Of a stretch of DNA of 64,000 nucleotides, positions 45,024-54,363 are shown piece by piece. Numbering within the stretch: the first letter of the stretch is position 1; each line of letters opens with the position of its first letter. The notes beneath the pieces were generated by a model. The model was not told the DNA's origin. It saw only the letters and a list, made by a program, of their open reading frames with translations, and did no database searches. The stretch is from Marinomonas colpomeniae (GTDB lineage Bacteria; Pseudomonadota; Gammaproteobacteria; Pseudomonadales; Marinomonadaceae), in the NCBI RefSeq assembly GCF_014803385.1, contig NZ_JACYFC010000002.1:248001-312000 (forward strand). The letters are read 5' to 3'. The position numbers and the translations under genes were made by a program.

Positions 45024-46928
45024 ATGGCATTTGATTATGGATCAATTGATCTAGGTTTAAAAAATCCTTTCAAAAAAGAAGGCGCTATAACCGCCATTCG
45101 AGGTGCTATACAAATAGTACTTGGTGTTTATCTATTGATAGCTGCCGTCCCTCTTATAAAAGAGAGTCCTATCTCTGGATGGATATTTGTTGTTTTCAGT
45201 GGTGGACTACTGACCATTGGTATTCGAGCATTAGGTAGTGGCATTTATGCAATGTTTCGATATTATGTCGGCCGTAACCACCCTACATCTCTTGCGCATA
45301 ATTATAGTAAAAGTGAATCTAGTACCGCTGCAGAAGAAAAAAAATCGGTCGCTTATAGTGGGCAAGAATTAGAAGAAATGTTAATAGGTCGAAAAAATAC
45401 GACTTTCGTTGAACCTAAAGGCTTTCTTGCTCGGTTGCTTCATAGCTTAGTTCCTAAACTTCTATTTATGCCCTATCTGATTCGTAACCTTATTCAGAAA
45501 TTATTTGGAGCTTGGATAAAAACAGTTGCTGCTTTAGTTGCTTATGCCGTGGTTGCTTTTATTTCTTTAACTGGCTTAGCAGGCAGTGTTGGAGAGCTTG
45601 CGTTTCCTGTTTATTCCGTCATTTTACTGCTCTACGTCATTTCAGTTTGGGTTCAAGTTAGTCGAGGCCTTAGTCGACAAGCAGACAAAGAGGTTGAATC
45701 TCTTGGTTCTGGTGCTATCGTTAAAATCGTTATTTGGTCTGTGTTATTGCCAGTAGGCGTTGCAGCATTGATTGGTTGGACCCTTAGCAATATCAATATG
45801 TCTGAACGACAGCTGGCTGATATTATGGCTCATCTACCAAGTCTTCACACATATGCTTATTTGATAGGCCTGTTTATCATATCCACCATTGGTACAGGTA
45901 TTGTTTTAGTGATGCTTAGTAAAAGGTTGGCTCATGCTAACCCGGTTACTGAAGTATCTGAGTTACGTGAAAACTGGCAAGAATCAGTACATCCAAATGA
46001 TATTTTCATTAACTTAGAAAACTTGGTCTTAGCGAACTTACGTTATAAAGAAATGCCAAACCGTGTCTATCACGAACTTAAACCTATCCTAAATGAGCAA
46101 GTTCAAGGCAAGGGTGATTTTAAAGGCAAAGTAATACAAGAGATTCAACCTAAGTTTAGTCCAATGAATTTGGGTCGTGGTTTTTCTGGCTCAAGAATGC
46201 TGGCACTAATTAGTGGCAATGTACTTTTCATTATCGCTAGTATTGTTACTTTCTTGATGGCCTACGCCGTATTAGATACCTTCAATATTTATCAAAATAT
46301 GCGTATTACTAATTTGGATCGTTTCTTTAGAGACTCAAATTTTGCTAATTTTGTTGATTCATCTATGTGGGTTATTCACTTATGCTTAATTGGTTTGATT
46401 GCCAAATCGTTTGCGCAAATGCTGAGTAAAGCTGCTCATATATTCTTTGCCGAATTACAATTTGAGTCGTTACTTGTTTATTTTAAATGCGAAGGTACTT
46501 TTGCTGAATCTACTATGTCTACTGGCGGCGGCATACATGATAGTACTCGTTCAGAAAACAGAGTAGTAAGAAGCAGTATTACACCTTGGATTGTTGTATC
46601 AAGAGTTGTTTCTACTACTTTCGCAGGCATAGGTATGAAGAATCTTGAGTATTCGAGACATATTATGGAAATGCATAAAGATGATGATCAACTTGCTGAA
46701 ATTCGAGCTGATGTGGTTGGGTTCTTGAAGGATAGAGAGCTGATTGCTTCCATTACCAGTGAGCGTGATATTGGTAATGCATCGCAACTTTATCAACTTA
46801 ATGAACAAATGCGTTCGCATGGCTCAAAACCAGCACTTGAGGGAGATGATACTAAAAAATCCCTTCAGCAAGATGAGAGTGCAGCTGGCTTTTTACGTAA
46901 CGCAGAACAATTAGCCGATAAAGAATAA
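45024..46928 (+). CDS. Large multi-pass membrane protein of unknown function
   Basis: 634 residues. Hydrophobic helices appear near 22-45, 52-75, 165-215, 228-255, 275-300, 395-425 and 455-480, with long polar stretches between. The C-terminal 150 residues are hydrophilic and charged. A glycine-rich segment (STGGGIHD, near 505-512) precedes SSITPW. I do not recognise the family and see no catalytic motif. The ATG at 45024 has AGGAG 6 bases upstream; the ATG at 45018 abuts that site. It is monocistronic, ended by a perfect hairpin. An envelope or lipid-related role is only a guess from topology. Confidence 0.7.
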   Translation: MAFDYGSIDLGLKNPFKKEGAITAIRGAIQIVLGVYLLIAAVPLIKESPISGWIFVVFSGGLLTIGIRALGSGIYAMFRYYVGRNHPTSLAHNYSKSESSTAAEEKKSVAYSGQELEEMLIGRKNTTFVEPKGFLARLLHSLVPKLLFMPYLIRNLIQKLFGAWIKTVAALVAYAVVAFISLTGLAGSVGELAFPVYSVILLLYVISVWVQVSRGLSRQADKEVESLGSGAIVKIVIWSVLLPVGVAALIGWTLSNINMSERQLADIMAHLPSLHTYAYLIGLFIISTIGTGIVLVMLSKRLAHANPVTEVSELRENWQESVHPNDIFINLENLVLANLRYKEMPNRVYHELKPILNEQVQGKGDFKGKVIQEIQPKFSPMNLGRGFSGSRMLALISGNVLFIIASIVTFLMAYAVLDTFNIYQNMRITNLDRFFRDSNFANFVDSSMWVIHLCLIGLIAKSFAQMLSKAAHIFFAELQFESLLVYFKCEGTFAESTMSTGGGIHDSTRSENRVVRSSITPWIVVSRVVSTTFAGIGMKNLEYSRHIMEMHKDDDQLAEIRADVVGFLKDRELIASITSERDIGNASQLYQLNEQMRSHGSKPALEGDDTKKSLQQDESAAGFLRNAEQLADKE

Positions 46929-46941
46929 TAGCTGCGTTATT

Positions 46942-46985
46942 TTACGTTATGAAAGTAAGTGTCTTTACATACTTTCATAACGTAA
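46942..46985 (+). terminator. Terminator after the large membrane protein gene
   Basis: A perfect 16-bp inverted repeat, TTACGTTATGAAAGTA (46942-46957) with 46970-46985, has a 12-base loop and is followed by TTCCCTTCTCTT. Confidence 0.75.
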
Positions 46986-47144
46986 TTCCCTTCTCTTAAA
47001 ACGACCTCCTCTTATCGTTAGTACTTTTAACGTCTATTTTTTGTAGCACTTCAGTGATGTATAGATATTAATATTTGAGGAATGAGTATTTAAGCTTTAT
47101 CTTATTTGTATTCAATCCTGAATAGTGAAAAGAGACGTAGTCGT

Positions 47145-47498
47145 ATGAAGGAAAAGGAATATCACGGAAGTTGTCATTGTGGCAGTGTGCAATTCAAAAT
47201 TGTCACAGACGCACCAGAGCTCACAACCTGCGACTGCTCTATCTGCATCAGAAAAAACGCCTTAATGGTGAAAGTACACGAAACCCAATTTGAACTCATC
47301 AAGGGGGAAGATAGCCTTACTGAATACCAATTTCACACCCATACCGCGCGACACTTTTTTTGCAAAACCTGCGGTACCTATCCCTTCCACAGAAAGCGAG
47401 TTTCGCCTGACTTCTTTGGTATTAATGTCCATTGTTTAGAGGGGTTTGATATCGAAGGCATTCCAGTCAGAGCAACTGTTGGCGCGGGAATGGCTTGA
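47145..47498 (+). CDS. GFA family (CENP-V/GFA domain) zinc protein
   Basis: 117 residues. Zinc-binding cysteines are in GSCHCGSVQF (near 7-16), TCDCSICIRK and FFCKTCGTYPFH, the full GFA pattern. The family is named for glutathione-dependent formaldehyde activation, but the function of most members is not shown. The ATG at 47145 starts just before the first Cys pair, as in the family; the frame from 47106 adds 13 residues. Confidence 0.85.
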   Translation: MKEKEYHGSCHCGSVQFKIVTDAPELTTCDCSICIRKNALMVKVHETQFELIKGEDSLTEYQFHTHTARHFFCKTCGTYPFHRKRVSPDFFGINVHCLEGFDIEGIPVRATVGAGMA

Positions 47499-47513
47499 TG
47501 CTATTTACCTAGT

Positions 47514-47552
47514 AATTGGAGTGAGATTCAAAGACTATTCGAACCCCACTCC
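47514..47552. terminator. Hairpin between convergent GFA and sugar-transport genes
   Basis: ATTGGAGTG pairs with CACTCCAAT, with TTC/GAA continuing the stem, between the convergent genes. No clear T run follows in either direction, so its strength is doubtful. The right arm lies inside the tandem repeat described next. Confidence 0.5.
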
Positions 47553-47595
47553 AATCTTAAAAAACTCAAACCCCACTCCAATCTTAAAAAACTCA
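47542..47595. repeat. Perfect 27-bp tandem duplication
   Basis: Two identical 27-base copies (47542-47568 and 47569-47595) containing CCCCACTCCAATCTTAAAAA. The copy reaches the last codons of the ATPase gene (stop at 47593) and duplicates the right arm of the hairpin above. Confidence 0.9.
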
Positions 47596-48711
47596 AACCT
47601 CTCCAGCATTAATCAACATACCTTGTGGGCTGGTGTCGAATAATAAGACTCGGTTCAAATCCACAGATAACGAGATATTCTCTTGGCGTTGTACGTGTGA
47701 GCGTAGGTCTAGTCTTGCCTTAGCGTCTTCGCCACCTAATTTGAACATAATTTCTTTATCGAAGCCGAGGTTTTCTACCAAATCCACTTCTATGTCGTTG
47801 AATTCAAAAAGGTTGTCACTTGGTGACCTCTTTAAAGATAAGGCGCTGTCTTCAAAGAAGTCTGGACGAATACCGACTAAGACCGTTTCGTGAGAAGCTA
47901 AATTATGCATGTCGACATTCGCTATTTTTGAGGCTGGAATTCGATATTTATCGAACACCAAGTCTTCGCCTTCTATTTTGGCTTCGAATAAATTCATAGC
48001 AGGCGAACCGATGAAGGTTGCCACAAACGTATTGGTCGGCTGTAGATAAATCTCCATCGGAGTACCGACTTGTTCGACAACACCATCTCGCATTACCACG
48101 ACACGGTCTCCTAGTGTCATGGCTTCGATTTGGTCATGAGTCACATAGATTGCCGTCATGTTGTACTGGTGCTGAATACGGGCGATCTCTGTACGCATGT
48201 GATGGCGAAGTTTGGCATCTAGGTTAGACAAAGGTTCGTCAAACAAATAAACGTCTGCATCGCGCGCTAAAGCACGACCCATGGCGACACGTTGGCGCTG
48301 GCCACCTGATAAATCTGCAGGTTTTCTATCTAGGTAATCATCAAGTTTGAGCATTTCCGATACATCGGCTAATTTACGTTTAATCGTTTGTGCATCTGCG
48401 CCAGATTTTTTCAAACCAAAGACAATGTTTTCACGCACGGACATGTGCGGATACAAGGCGTAATTCTGAAACACCATAGCAATATTACGTTTGTGCGGCG
48501 GTAAATCATTAATCGCTCGGTCACCAATTTGAATATCGCCTTGGGTGATGTCTTCCAGTCCGGCGACCATACGTAATGTGGTGCTTTTACCGCAGCCACT
48601 TGGGCCAACTAAGACAACGAATTCACCATCTTTAACTTCAAGGTTAAGATTTTTCACTATTGGCAAATTGCCATAAGACTTGTTTACGTTTCGTAAAATG
48701 ACTGAACTCAT
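47593..48711 (-). CDS. Sugar ABC transporter ATP-binding protein, UgpC/MalK/MsmX type
   Basis: 372 residues. Walker [10 protein letters not shown], signature [14 protein letters not shown], Walker [13 protein letters not shown], switch HDQIEAM, and a C-terminal OB/TOBE regulatory domain (about 235-372) as in CUT1 ATPases. It drives the MalF/MalG-type permeases encoded upstream. It is the last gene of the operon; its stop codon touches a tandem repeat. Confidence 0.92.
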   Translation of the reverse strand: MSSVILRNVNKSYGNLPIVKNLNLEVKDGEFVVLVGPSGCGKSTTLRMVAGLEDITQGDIQIGDRAINDLPPHKRNIAMVFQNYALYPHMSVRENIVFGLKKSGADAQTIKRKLADVSEMLKLDDYLDRKPADLSGGQRQRVAMGRALARDADVYLFDEPLSNLDAKLRHHMRTEIARIQHQYNMTAIYVTHDQIEAMTLGDRVVVMRDGVVEQVGTPMEIYLQPTNTFVATFIGSPAMNLFEAKIEGEDLVFDKYRIPASKIANVDMHNLASHETVLVGIRPDFFEDSALSLKRSPSDNLFEFNDIEVDLVENLGFDKEIMFKLGGEDAKARLDLRSHVQRQENISLSVDLNRVLLFDTSPQGMLINAGEV

Positions 48712-48731
48712 AATTCTATTCCTTCTAAAAT

Positions 48732-49694
48732 TTAACCTTTAACGCCGCCGTCAGTTAAACCACCTGAAAGGTGTTTATTGGCTAGCATGAAGCAGATGAT
48801 CACAGGTAAAAGTGTCAACATGGACGCGGCCATGATGCGATCCCAGATGGCGTTTTTCGAGGTGAACAAGGTTTGCAATGCCAACGGCAAGGTTTGGAAA
48901 TCTTGGTACTGTTTTAGAAACACGGAAGCGAATAAATACTCGTTCCATGCGATGACAAAACAATAGATAAACACAGTGAATAGCATAGGTTTTGATAATG
49001 GCAGAATTATGCGCCAGAAGGCCTCTACTCTTGAGCAACCATCCATCATCGCCGCTTCTTCAAGAGAGAAAGGAATGGTTCGGAAATAGTTACCTAGCAT
49101 ATACATGGCAACAGGCAAGGTTTGAATCAGGTAGATCAAGAATAAGCTTAGTATCGTACCACTAGCACTAGAAGCCAAACCTACGTTTACGCTCATTTGA
49201 TACAGAGGCACCATCAACAAAACACCGCCAACCATATAAACAAACAGCACACCGTTTGCCATTAAAGATTGCGCAGGGAAGCGAAGACGAGCAATGGCAT
49301 AAGCCGCTAGAGACGCCAAGAAAGTAGAACAAATACCTGTTATCAAAGAGATGGTGAAGGTGTTAAACATATAACGACCAAACGGAAATACGTCACCGCC
49401 AGATGTGAATTTATCTAGCAACGCTTGTTTCTTCTCGGCTGATAACGCGGGATTATCTAGCAAGCGTTGAATGCTGGCTGGCACATCGACTTCTTTCGCT
49501 GGCATCAAGCCTAGCAATTCTTTATAGGCGTCTAAATGCAGCACTCTAGGAATGAGGGATGGATTCCCCCAATCTATCGGATGCTTTAATGACGTAGAAA
49601 GAATCTGCAAAAAAGGAAAGACGCAAAATATCACCAAAGCAAGTACTAGGGTGTATAAGATCACAGATTGAATAGGAGTGCGTTTATTCATCAT
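48732..49694 (-). CDS. Sugar ABC transporter permease, MalG type
   Basis: 320 residues with six helices. The EAA loop is [21 protein letters not shown] (near 216-236). A periplasmic insert of about 70 residues follows the first helix, as in some CUT1 MalG-like subunits. The ATG at 49694 has AGAGG 5 bases upstream and is followed by a second ATG; the frame from 49721 lacks a better site. Pairs with the MalF-type gene 57 bases upstream. Confidence 0.9.
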   Translation of the reverse strand: MMNKRTPIQSVILYTLVLALVIFCVFPFLQILSTSLKHPIDWGNPSLIPRVLHLDAYKELLGLMPAKEVDVPASIQRLLDNPALSAEKKQALLDKFTSGGDVFPFGRYMFNTFTISLITGICSTFLASLAAYAIARLRFPAQSLMANGVLFVYMVGGVLLMVPLYQMSVNVGLASSASGTILSLFLIYLIQTLPVAMYMLGNYFRTIPFSLEEAAMMDGCSRVEAFWRIILPLSKPMLFTVFIYCFVIAWNEYLFASVFLKQYQDFQTLPLALQTLFTSKNAIWDRIMAASMLTLLPVIICFMLANKHLSGGLTDGGVKG

Positions 49695-49751
49695 TATTAC
49701 CTCTGAGAAAACGGTCATCAATGTTATGAAAAAAGACTAAATAATTGACGA

Positions 49752-50621
49752 TTACCATTTGAGTACCTTGCGAACGTATAACCAAATCAGACCGACCAAT
49801 ACTAATAATTGAATAACTGAAATAGCCGCTGCGCCGCCTTGATCTACGATGCCAGCAAAGGCTTGGTAGTAAGTGAAAATTGGTAAGGTTTCTACGTTTG
49901 GTGCGAGTAAGTACACATCTTCAAAACGGTTTAGGTTCCAAATAATACGCAGTAATACAACCGTCGCGATGACGAATTTAAGCTCAGGTAAGGTGACGTG
50001 CCAGAAACGCCCCCATGCATTTTGACCATCAATTGCTGCCGCTTCATATAAATCTTTTGGAACACTTTGTAGCTTGGCAAGCAACAATAAATAGGCGATA
50101 GGGAAATGCTTCCAAATATCGAACAAGATAACGACAAACAGCGCTGAATCAGGATTACCAATCAGGTTTTCTCGGGTGTCTGTTAAGTGCAATACATCCA
50201 CAACAACATGGTTATAAATGCCGTTCACTGGATCAAAAATAAACTGCCAACCAAACACGACACTAATCACAGGCGCAAAATAAGGTAGCAAGATCAAACC
50301 ACGAGCTATATTACGAAAGTGAAATTCTTGGTTCATTAAAACGGCCGCTGCCAAGCCTAAAACCGTTGTTCCTATGACAGTGCCGAGCAAGTAAATAACA
50401 GACACGCCAATGGAGTGGTAATAACGAGGGTTACCAAGTAAATCGCTATAATTATCCAAACCGACAAAGGTTTTCGTACCATTGAGTTGTACATCAAAAA
50501 AACTTAAATAGATGTTGAACAAAATAGGGTAAATCACCAGCAAGCCAATAATACCAATGGCAGGCGCGACCATTTTGAGGCCGAGTCTCGCTTCGTTTTT
50601 TATGAGTATGGATGACGCCAT
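49752..50621 (-). CDS. Sugar ABC transporter permease, MalF type
   Basis: 289 residues with six helices and the EAA loop YEAAAIDGQNAWGRFWHVTLP (near 191-211). It forms the channel with the MalG-type subunit. It follows the binding-protein gene after a strong hairpin, so its expression is probably lower than that gene's. Confidence 0.9.
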   Translation of the reverse strand: MASSILIKNEARLGLKMVAPAIGIIGLLVIYPILFNIYLSFFDVQLNGTKTFVGLDNYSDLLGNPRYYHSIGVSVIYLLGTVIGTTVLGLAAAVLMNQEFHFRNIARGLILLPYFAPVISVVFGWQFIFDPVNGIYNHVVVDVLHLTDTRENLIGNPDSALFVVILFDIWKHFPIAYLLLLAKLQSVPKDLYEAAAIDGQNAWGRFWHVTLPELKFVIATVVLLRIIWNLNRFEDVYLLAPNVETLPIFTYYQAFAGIVDQGGAAAISVIQLLVLVGLIWLYVRKVLKW

Positions 50622-50694
50622 GTTTATTTCCTTTTGCTTGAAAACGGTCTACGTGGCTACTGTGTTAGTAAAGGTTTTCATATGTCGACGTATA

Positions 50695-50729
50695 CAGATC
50701 GCTACGATCCTTTTGATCGTAGCGATCTG
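50695..50729 (-). terminator. Strong hairpin between the sugar-binding and permease genes
   Basis: CAGATCGCTACGATC (50695-50709) is perfectly inverted at 50715-50729 with loop CTTTT. No T run follows on the minus strand, so it may protect the upstream mRNA from decay or cause partial termination. Confidence 0.75.
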
Positions 50730-50736
50730 ATGATCG

Positions 50737-52092
50737 TTATTGAGCAATAATCGTCTTCATTTCTTTCTCTGCATCATCTAATGCCGCTTGAGGATCTTTG
50801 CCCTCAATGGTCACGTCATAGATCATGCGAGGAATGACCGATTTGGCGAAAATAGCACCAGAAGCAGGGAACGTTTTACCTTGAACTACAGAGAAGGAGC
50901 GAATGTTGTCAAATCCAGAAACAATCTGTTTCATTTTGTCTGCGCCATAGAGTTTAAACACACCATTTGAGTCGTCTAAATACGCTGGATCTTCAGCAAT
51001 GCCTTTAAGCATTGGGTTCATACCGCCTGGTGCCATGTGTAAAAAAGTGATGTAACTGGCTGGATCGTACATAAATTCGATGAAGTTTTTTGTTGCTTCA
51101 GTATCTGCTGAGTCTTTTGTTTTTAAGGCTACAAGACCAGACAAAGTACCGTAAGACGCGGCACTTTTATGGCTAATGATCGGAGCGAAAGCCGTATTTT
51201 TTACCAACTCTGGATCAAAGGTTCCACCACTCAATTCTGCAAAGTTCTCAGAAGACAGCGAACCTTTTGCGACTTCTGCTAAAGACAAATCATCCATAAT
51301 ATAAGTGGAGTAGAAGAACATGGCCATTTTACCTTGCAGGTAATAATCACGTGCGCGCCAGTTTTGCGGACCTGGAGGGTTGTACTGAGCAAGATCTTTG
51401 TAATATTTGATAGTTTCTAACGTGGCTGGACTATTAAATATCAGGTTGCCTTTAGCGTCGAACTCGTTGGCATTATTCGATAATGCCAACTGAGTGAAAA
51501 CTTGCTCTGTGTAGCTGTCTTGCTTGGTGCCAACCAAGATACCGTATTGGTTATTGGCTTTGTCAGTCAACGCTTTGGCTGCCGTTTCGATGTTCTCCCA
51601 TGTATTAGGAGCTGCTAAGCCTTTCTCGTCGAACCAATCTTTACGGTACCAAATCCCTTGAATCCAACCGTGATAAGGTAAACCGTAGTATTCATCAGAT
51701 GGTGAGGTGAGCGTGGTAAGCGCGCCTTTATGGAACCTACTTTTACCTATGCTACTTACTACGTCTTGGTGTGCTTTTGTATCGATAATGCCCTCTTCAC
51801 CCAATGACATAATGATTTCAGAGTTAACCTCAATCAATTGAGGTGTAGTACCAGCAGCAACTGCTGCTGCCATTTGAGTTGCCATTTCATTTTCATCAAC
51901 GGCCACGACTTTCACCGTAACGCCATCGTTCAAAGCTTCAAACGTACTGGCAAGCAGTTCGATGGTTTGTAATCGATCTGATTGGGTTTGTGCTGTCCAA
52001 AATTCGACCGTCGCCGCGTTCGTAAGAGAGCTCACAGCGAGTCCGTTTACCAGTAGAGTACTGGCGACAAGCAGAGATTTATAATGTTGCAT
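50737..52092 (-). CDS. Sugar ABC transporter substrate-binding protein (CUT1)
   Basis: 451 residues with a signal peptide (about 1-27, ending TNA). The mature start ATVEFWTAQTQSDRLQ and FPASGAIFAKSVIPRM near the end are typical of family 1 sugar-binding proteins. The ligand is probably an oligosaccharide or polyol; no catabolic enzyme in the cluster reveals which. First gene of the transporter operon, 92 bases after the LacI gene. Confidence 0.88.
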   Translation of the reverse strand: MQHYKSLLVASTLLVNGLAVSSLTNAATVEFWTAQTQSDRLQTIELLASTFEALNDGVTVKVVAVDENEMATQMAAAVAAGTTPQLIEVNSEIIMSLGEEGIIDTKAHQDVVSSIGKSRFHKGALTTLTSPSDEYYGLPYHGWIQGIWYRKDWFDEKGLAAPNTWENIETAAKALTDKANNQYGILVGTKQDSYTEQVFTQLALSNNANEFDAKGNLIFNSPATLETIKYYKDLAQYNPPGPQNWRARDYYLQGKMAMFFYSTYIMDDLSLAEVAKGSLSSENFAELSGGTFDPELVKNTAFAPIISHKSAASYGTLSGLVALKTKDSADTEATKNFIEFMYDPASYITFLHMAPGGMNPMLKGIAEDPAYLDDSNGVFKLYGADKMKQIVSGFDNIRSFSVVQGKTFPASGAIFAKSVIPRMIYDVTIEGKDPQAALDDAEKEMKTIIAQ

Positions 52093-52183
52093 TGTGATTT
52101 CCTCATGTTGTTTTTATTAGTGGTTATTTATCCGTGTTTTTACCGTTCTGATTGATCTTTAAGCTGTCTATTTTAGGGATGAA

Positions 52184-53191
52184 TTAAAACCCTGTTTTCA
52201 CCACACCTGGGGATAAAACGATTTGAAGGTCTTTTACTCGAACACCTTTAATGCGCGATATCATCATGTTGGCAAGTTGTTCACCTATATGTGCTGGAGG
52301 TGCTTGTTGAATACTGGTAATCCCCATACTAGCGGTTAGCTCATCAAGCGGTGTATCACAACCAATCACACTTATTTTATGTTCTGTATTGTCTTGTCTA
52401 TGGCTTAAACGCATTGCTGCCAAAGCGGCACTTCGCGCGCTAGTGCTAGTGAGGCAAATTAGCGCAGTAATTTCTGGGTGTTGGAGCAAAAATTCGGCAC
52501 ACGCGAGGTAAGTATCTTCCTCGTCAAAACCGACCTCTAAACAGTGTTCGGGCGTAAGAGTCAGCCCAACTTCTTTTGCTGCATCTTGAATACCACGTTG
52601 CCTTTCTTGGGCGAAAAAATACCGATCGTTCACTGACACCACACCAATATGACGATGATCTTGTTCATAAAGGTGGGTCAGACTTAAATGGCCGACTTGG
52701 TAATTGTCTAAATCTAGCCAAGCAAATTGAGTGGCTCGTTCGGTACGTCCGTAACACACGAAAGGCACGTTGAGTTTAAGTAATCGATGGACTTTCGGGT
52801 CGTTAACCCGAGTGCGAAGGAGTAGAAAACCGTCTTGATCGCCAGCTTTAATAAAGCGTTCAAATTCGCTTAACTCTTGTTTTCCGGTATCAATGGCAAC
52901 CACTTGCAGTAAATAACCTTCTGCTTGCAGCGCATGTCGAGTTCCGGCTAACACCTTCGAAAGAATGGGGTCGAGATATTGAGTATCCTGGCTAGGAACA
53001 ATAGCCGTAATGGCTCGTTTCGCTTGTACCCAGTGGGCCGCGTCAGCGCCTTTTAATTGGTAACCCTGTCGCGCTGCCTCTTTCAAAACGCGCTTTTTGG
53101 TACTAGGGCTAATATCTGGGTAATCGTTTAGTGCTCGTGACACTGTTGATACCGACAAATCCAATTGGGTAGCTATCTCTTTAATAGACAT
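52184..53191 (-). CDS. LacI family transcriptional regulator
   Basis: 335 residues. The LacI helix-turn-helix and hinge helix (MSIKEIATQLDLSVSTVSRA, then KEAARQGYQ) is followed by a sugar-binding-protein-like sensor core (about 60-335). It likely represses the sugar transporter downstream until the sugar is present. I place the start at the ATG at 53191; an in-frame ATG at 53212 adds seven residues and cannot be excluded. Confidence 0.88.
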   Translation of the reverse strand: MSIKEIATQLDLSVSTVSRALNDYPDISPSTKKRVLKEAARQGYQLKGADAAHWVQAKRAITAIVPSQDTQYLDPILSKVLAGTRHALQAEGYLLQVVAIDTGKQELSEFERFIKAGDQDGFLLLRTRVNDPKVHRLLKLNVPFVCYGRTERATQFAWLDLDNYQVGHLSLTHLYEQDHRHIGVVSVNDRYFFAQERQRGIQDAAKEVGLTLTPEHCLEVGFDEEDTYLACAEFLLQHPEITALICLTSTSARSAALAAMRLSHRQDNTEHKISVIGCDTPLDELTASMGITSIQQAPPAHIGEQLANMMISRIKGVRVKDLQIVLSPGVVKTGF

Positions 53192-53510
53192 AATGTCTTT
53201 ACTGCACTCCATTCTTATTTTTATTACTGTCCATCATTAAGAGGAAAATATAAACCCTTAATCGTGCATTTCATGATCAGCAGCAATCGACGTTAAGACC
53301 GAAAATGTTTCGATGCAACGATTATTTTTTGCACAATTTCAGTGCGATAAAGGTAAAAATGAAGGATTAGAGGGAAGGGGAAGGTGGCTTTTTAAATGAG
53401 AAAAAAGTTGTAGGATGATAAAAGATCAAATTGAGTGTTCGAAGCTAGCGATGAATAGAAATATACGTCATTTAGCTCTGGTTTTTTTTCAGTAAAACTA
53501 TATTTTTATA

Positions 53511-53553
53511 GTGACTATAATGTCCGAATGACTATACGTTCTGAATGGCTATA
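53511..53553. repeat. Three 9-bp direct repeats at 17-base spacing
   Basis: GTGACTATA (53511), ATGACTATA (53528) and ATGGCTATA (53545) recur at exactly 17 bases. Bases just before the second and third copies (GA) also agree. Regular spacing suggests binding of an oligomeric protein, but no function is known. Confidence 0.5.
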
Positions 53554-53716
53554 AATTTAGCAAAATAAGCGTGTAGGTATACAGTGCAGAGCGTCCAGCG
53601 AGGGCGGTTAAGGCTGCGATACGTATCAAGTTAGGGGTGATGTTGTTTAGCTTACTCATTAAAGTGAAAAATCTATAAGATTTTAAAAAATAGGTGGGGA
53701 ATGTGAGTAAGGAATA

Positions 53717-53740
53717 AGGCCTTTACTTATTTAAAGGCCT
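53717..53740 (-). terminator. Terminator after the coiled-coil exported protein gene
   Basis: AGGCCTTTA and TAAAGGCCT pair perfectly around a 6-base loop, about 24 bases after the stop codon on the minus strand. Confidence 0.7.
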
Positions 53741-53763
53741 ATTATGTGGTGGATATATATAGT

Positions 53764-54363
53764 TTAGATATTGTATCTACAAATTGGAAATTCTCTAGAG
53801 TAGTAATCTTTACAAATTTGAACAACTTGAGTTCTTAGGTATGTTTTCCGTTCACAATTTGCATCGAATGTTCTTTTTAGGGCCCTTTCTTTTCTCATAA
53901 GATGAAAGTTTTCTTCTCTATATTCCATTAGGTCTTCTTCTGCTTCCATTTTCATATTAATCTCGTTAAATCTTCTTATCTGCTGGTCTTCGATAGTATC
54001 GCAGCTCTCATTATATTCATCACAATCCTCTTGAAAGTATTTGATAATATCATTGGCTCCATTTATATTCCCCTTATGGTTCTCAACGGCTCTTTCATAC
54101 TTTGCTACAGTTTTTTCCATGGCATTTCTCTTTTTCTGTAATTCTTCAAGTTCTCTCGTTTTTTCAATACAAATTCTGATTTCTGTTTCATCAGATGACT
54201 TCTCTAAATAGCTTGTCACTGACTGTAATACTTTTAAATCTGTCTTTAGTGTCGTTGATAGTGTTGGGTCAGCTTTTTCTTGCCCTGCACATGTTGTGGC
54301 CGAAAGTGCTAAAAAATTAAACATAGTCAAAAATATAGACAGTTTAAGTATTTTTAATTTCAT
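53764..54363 (-). CDS. Exported coiled-coil protein of unknown function
   Basis: 199 residues. A signal peptide (about 1-26, ending in TTCAG, with a possible lipobox-like Cys) is followed by an almost wholly helical, highly charged region rich in Glu, Lys and Arg (about 45-175), probably coiled coil. Six or more cysteines lie in the mature part, four of them in the regions CDEYNESC and CERK. I do not recognise the family. The gene is AT-rich against its neighbours, which hints at transfer. AAGGTGG precedes the ATG at 54363. Confidence 0.6.
   Translation of the reverse strand: MKLKILKLSIFLTMFNFLALSATTCAGQEKADPTLSTTLKTDLKVLQSVTSYLEKSSDETEIRICIEKTRELEELQKKRNAMEKTVAKYERAVENHKGNINGANDIIKYFQEDCDEYNESCDTIEDQQIRRFNEINMKMEAEEDLMEYREENFHLMRKERALKRTFDANCERKTYLRTQVVQICKDYYSREFPICRYNI

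Larger units (their letters stand above)
53213..53763. other. 551-base gap with phased repeats and a terminator
   Basis: No gene is seen. It holds the LacI promoter, the 17-base phased repeats (listed separately) and, at 53717-53740, the stem AGGCCTTTA/TAAAGGCCT that probably ends the next minus-strand gene. Confidence 0.5.

Noticed and set aside
47542..47595. CRISPR array
   Set aside because: Only two head-to-tail copies without spacers and no cas genes.
47446..47643. 65-codon plus-strand frame through the tandem repeat
   Set aside because: It starts inside the GFA gene in another frame and its repeated peptide only reflects the DNA duplication.
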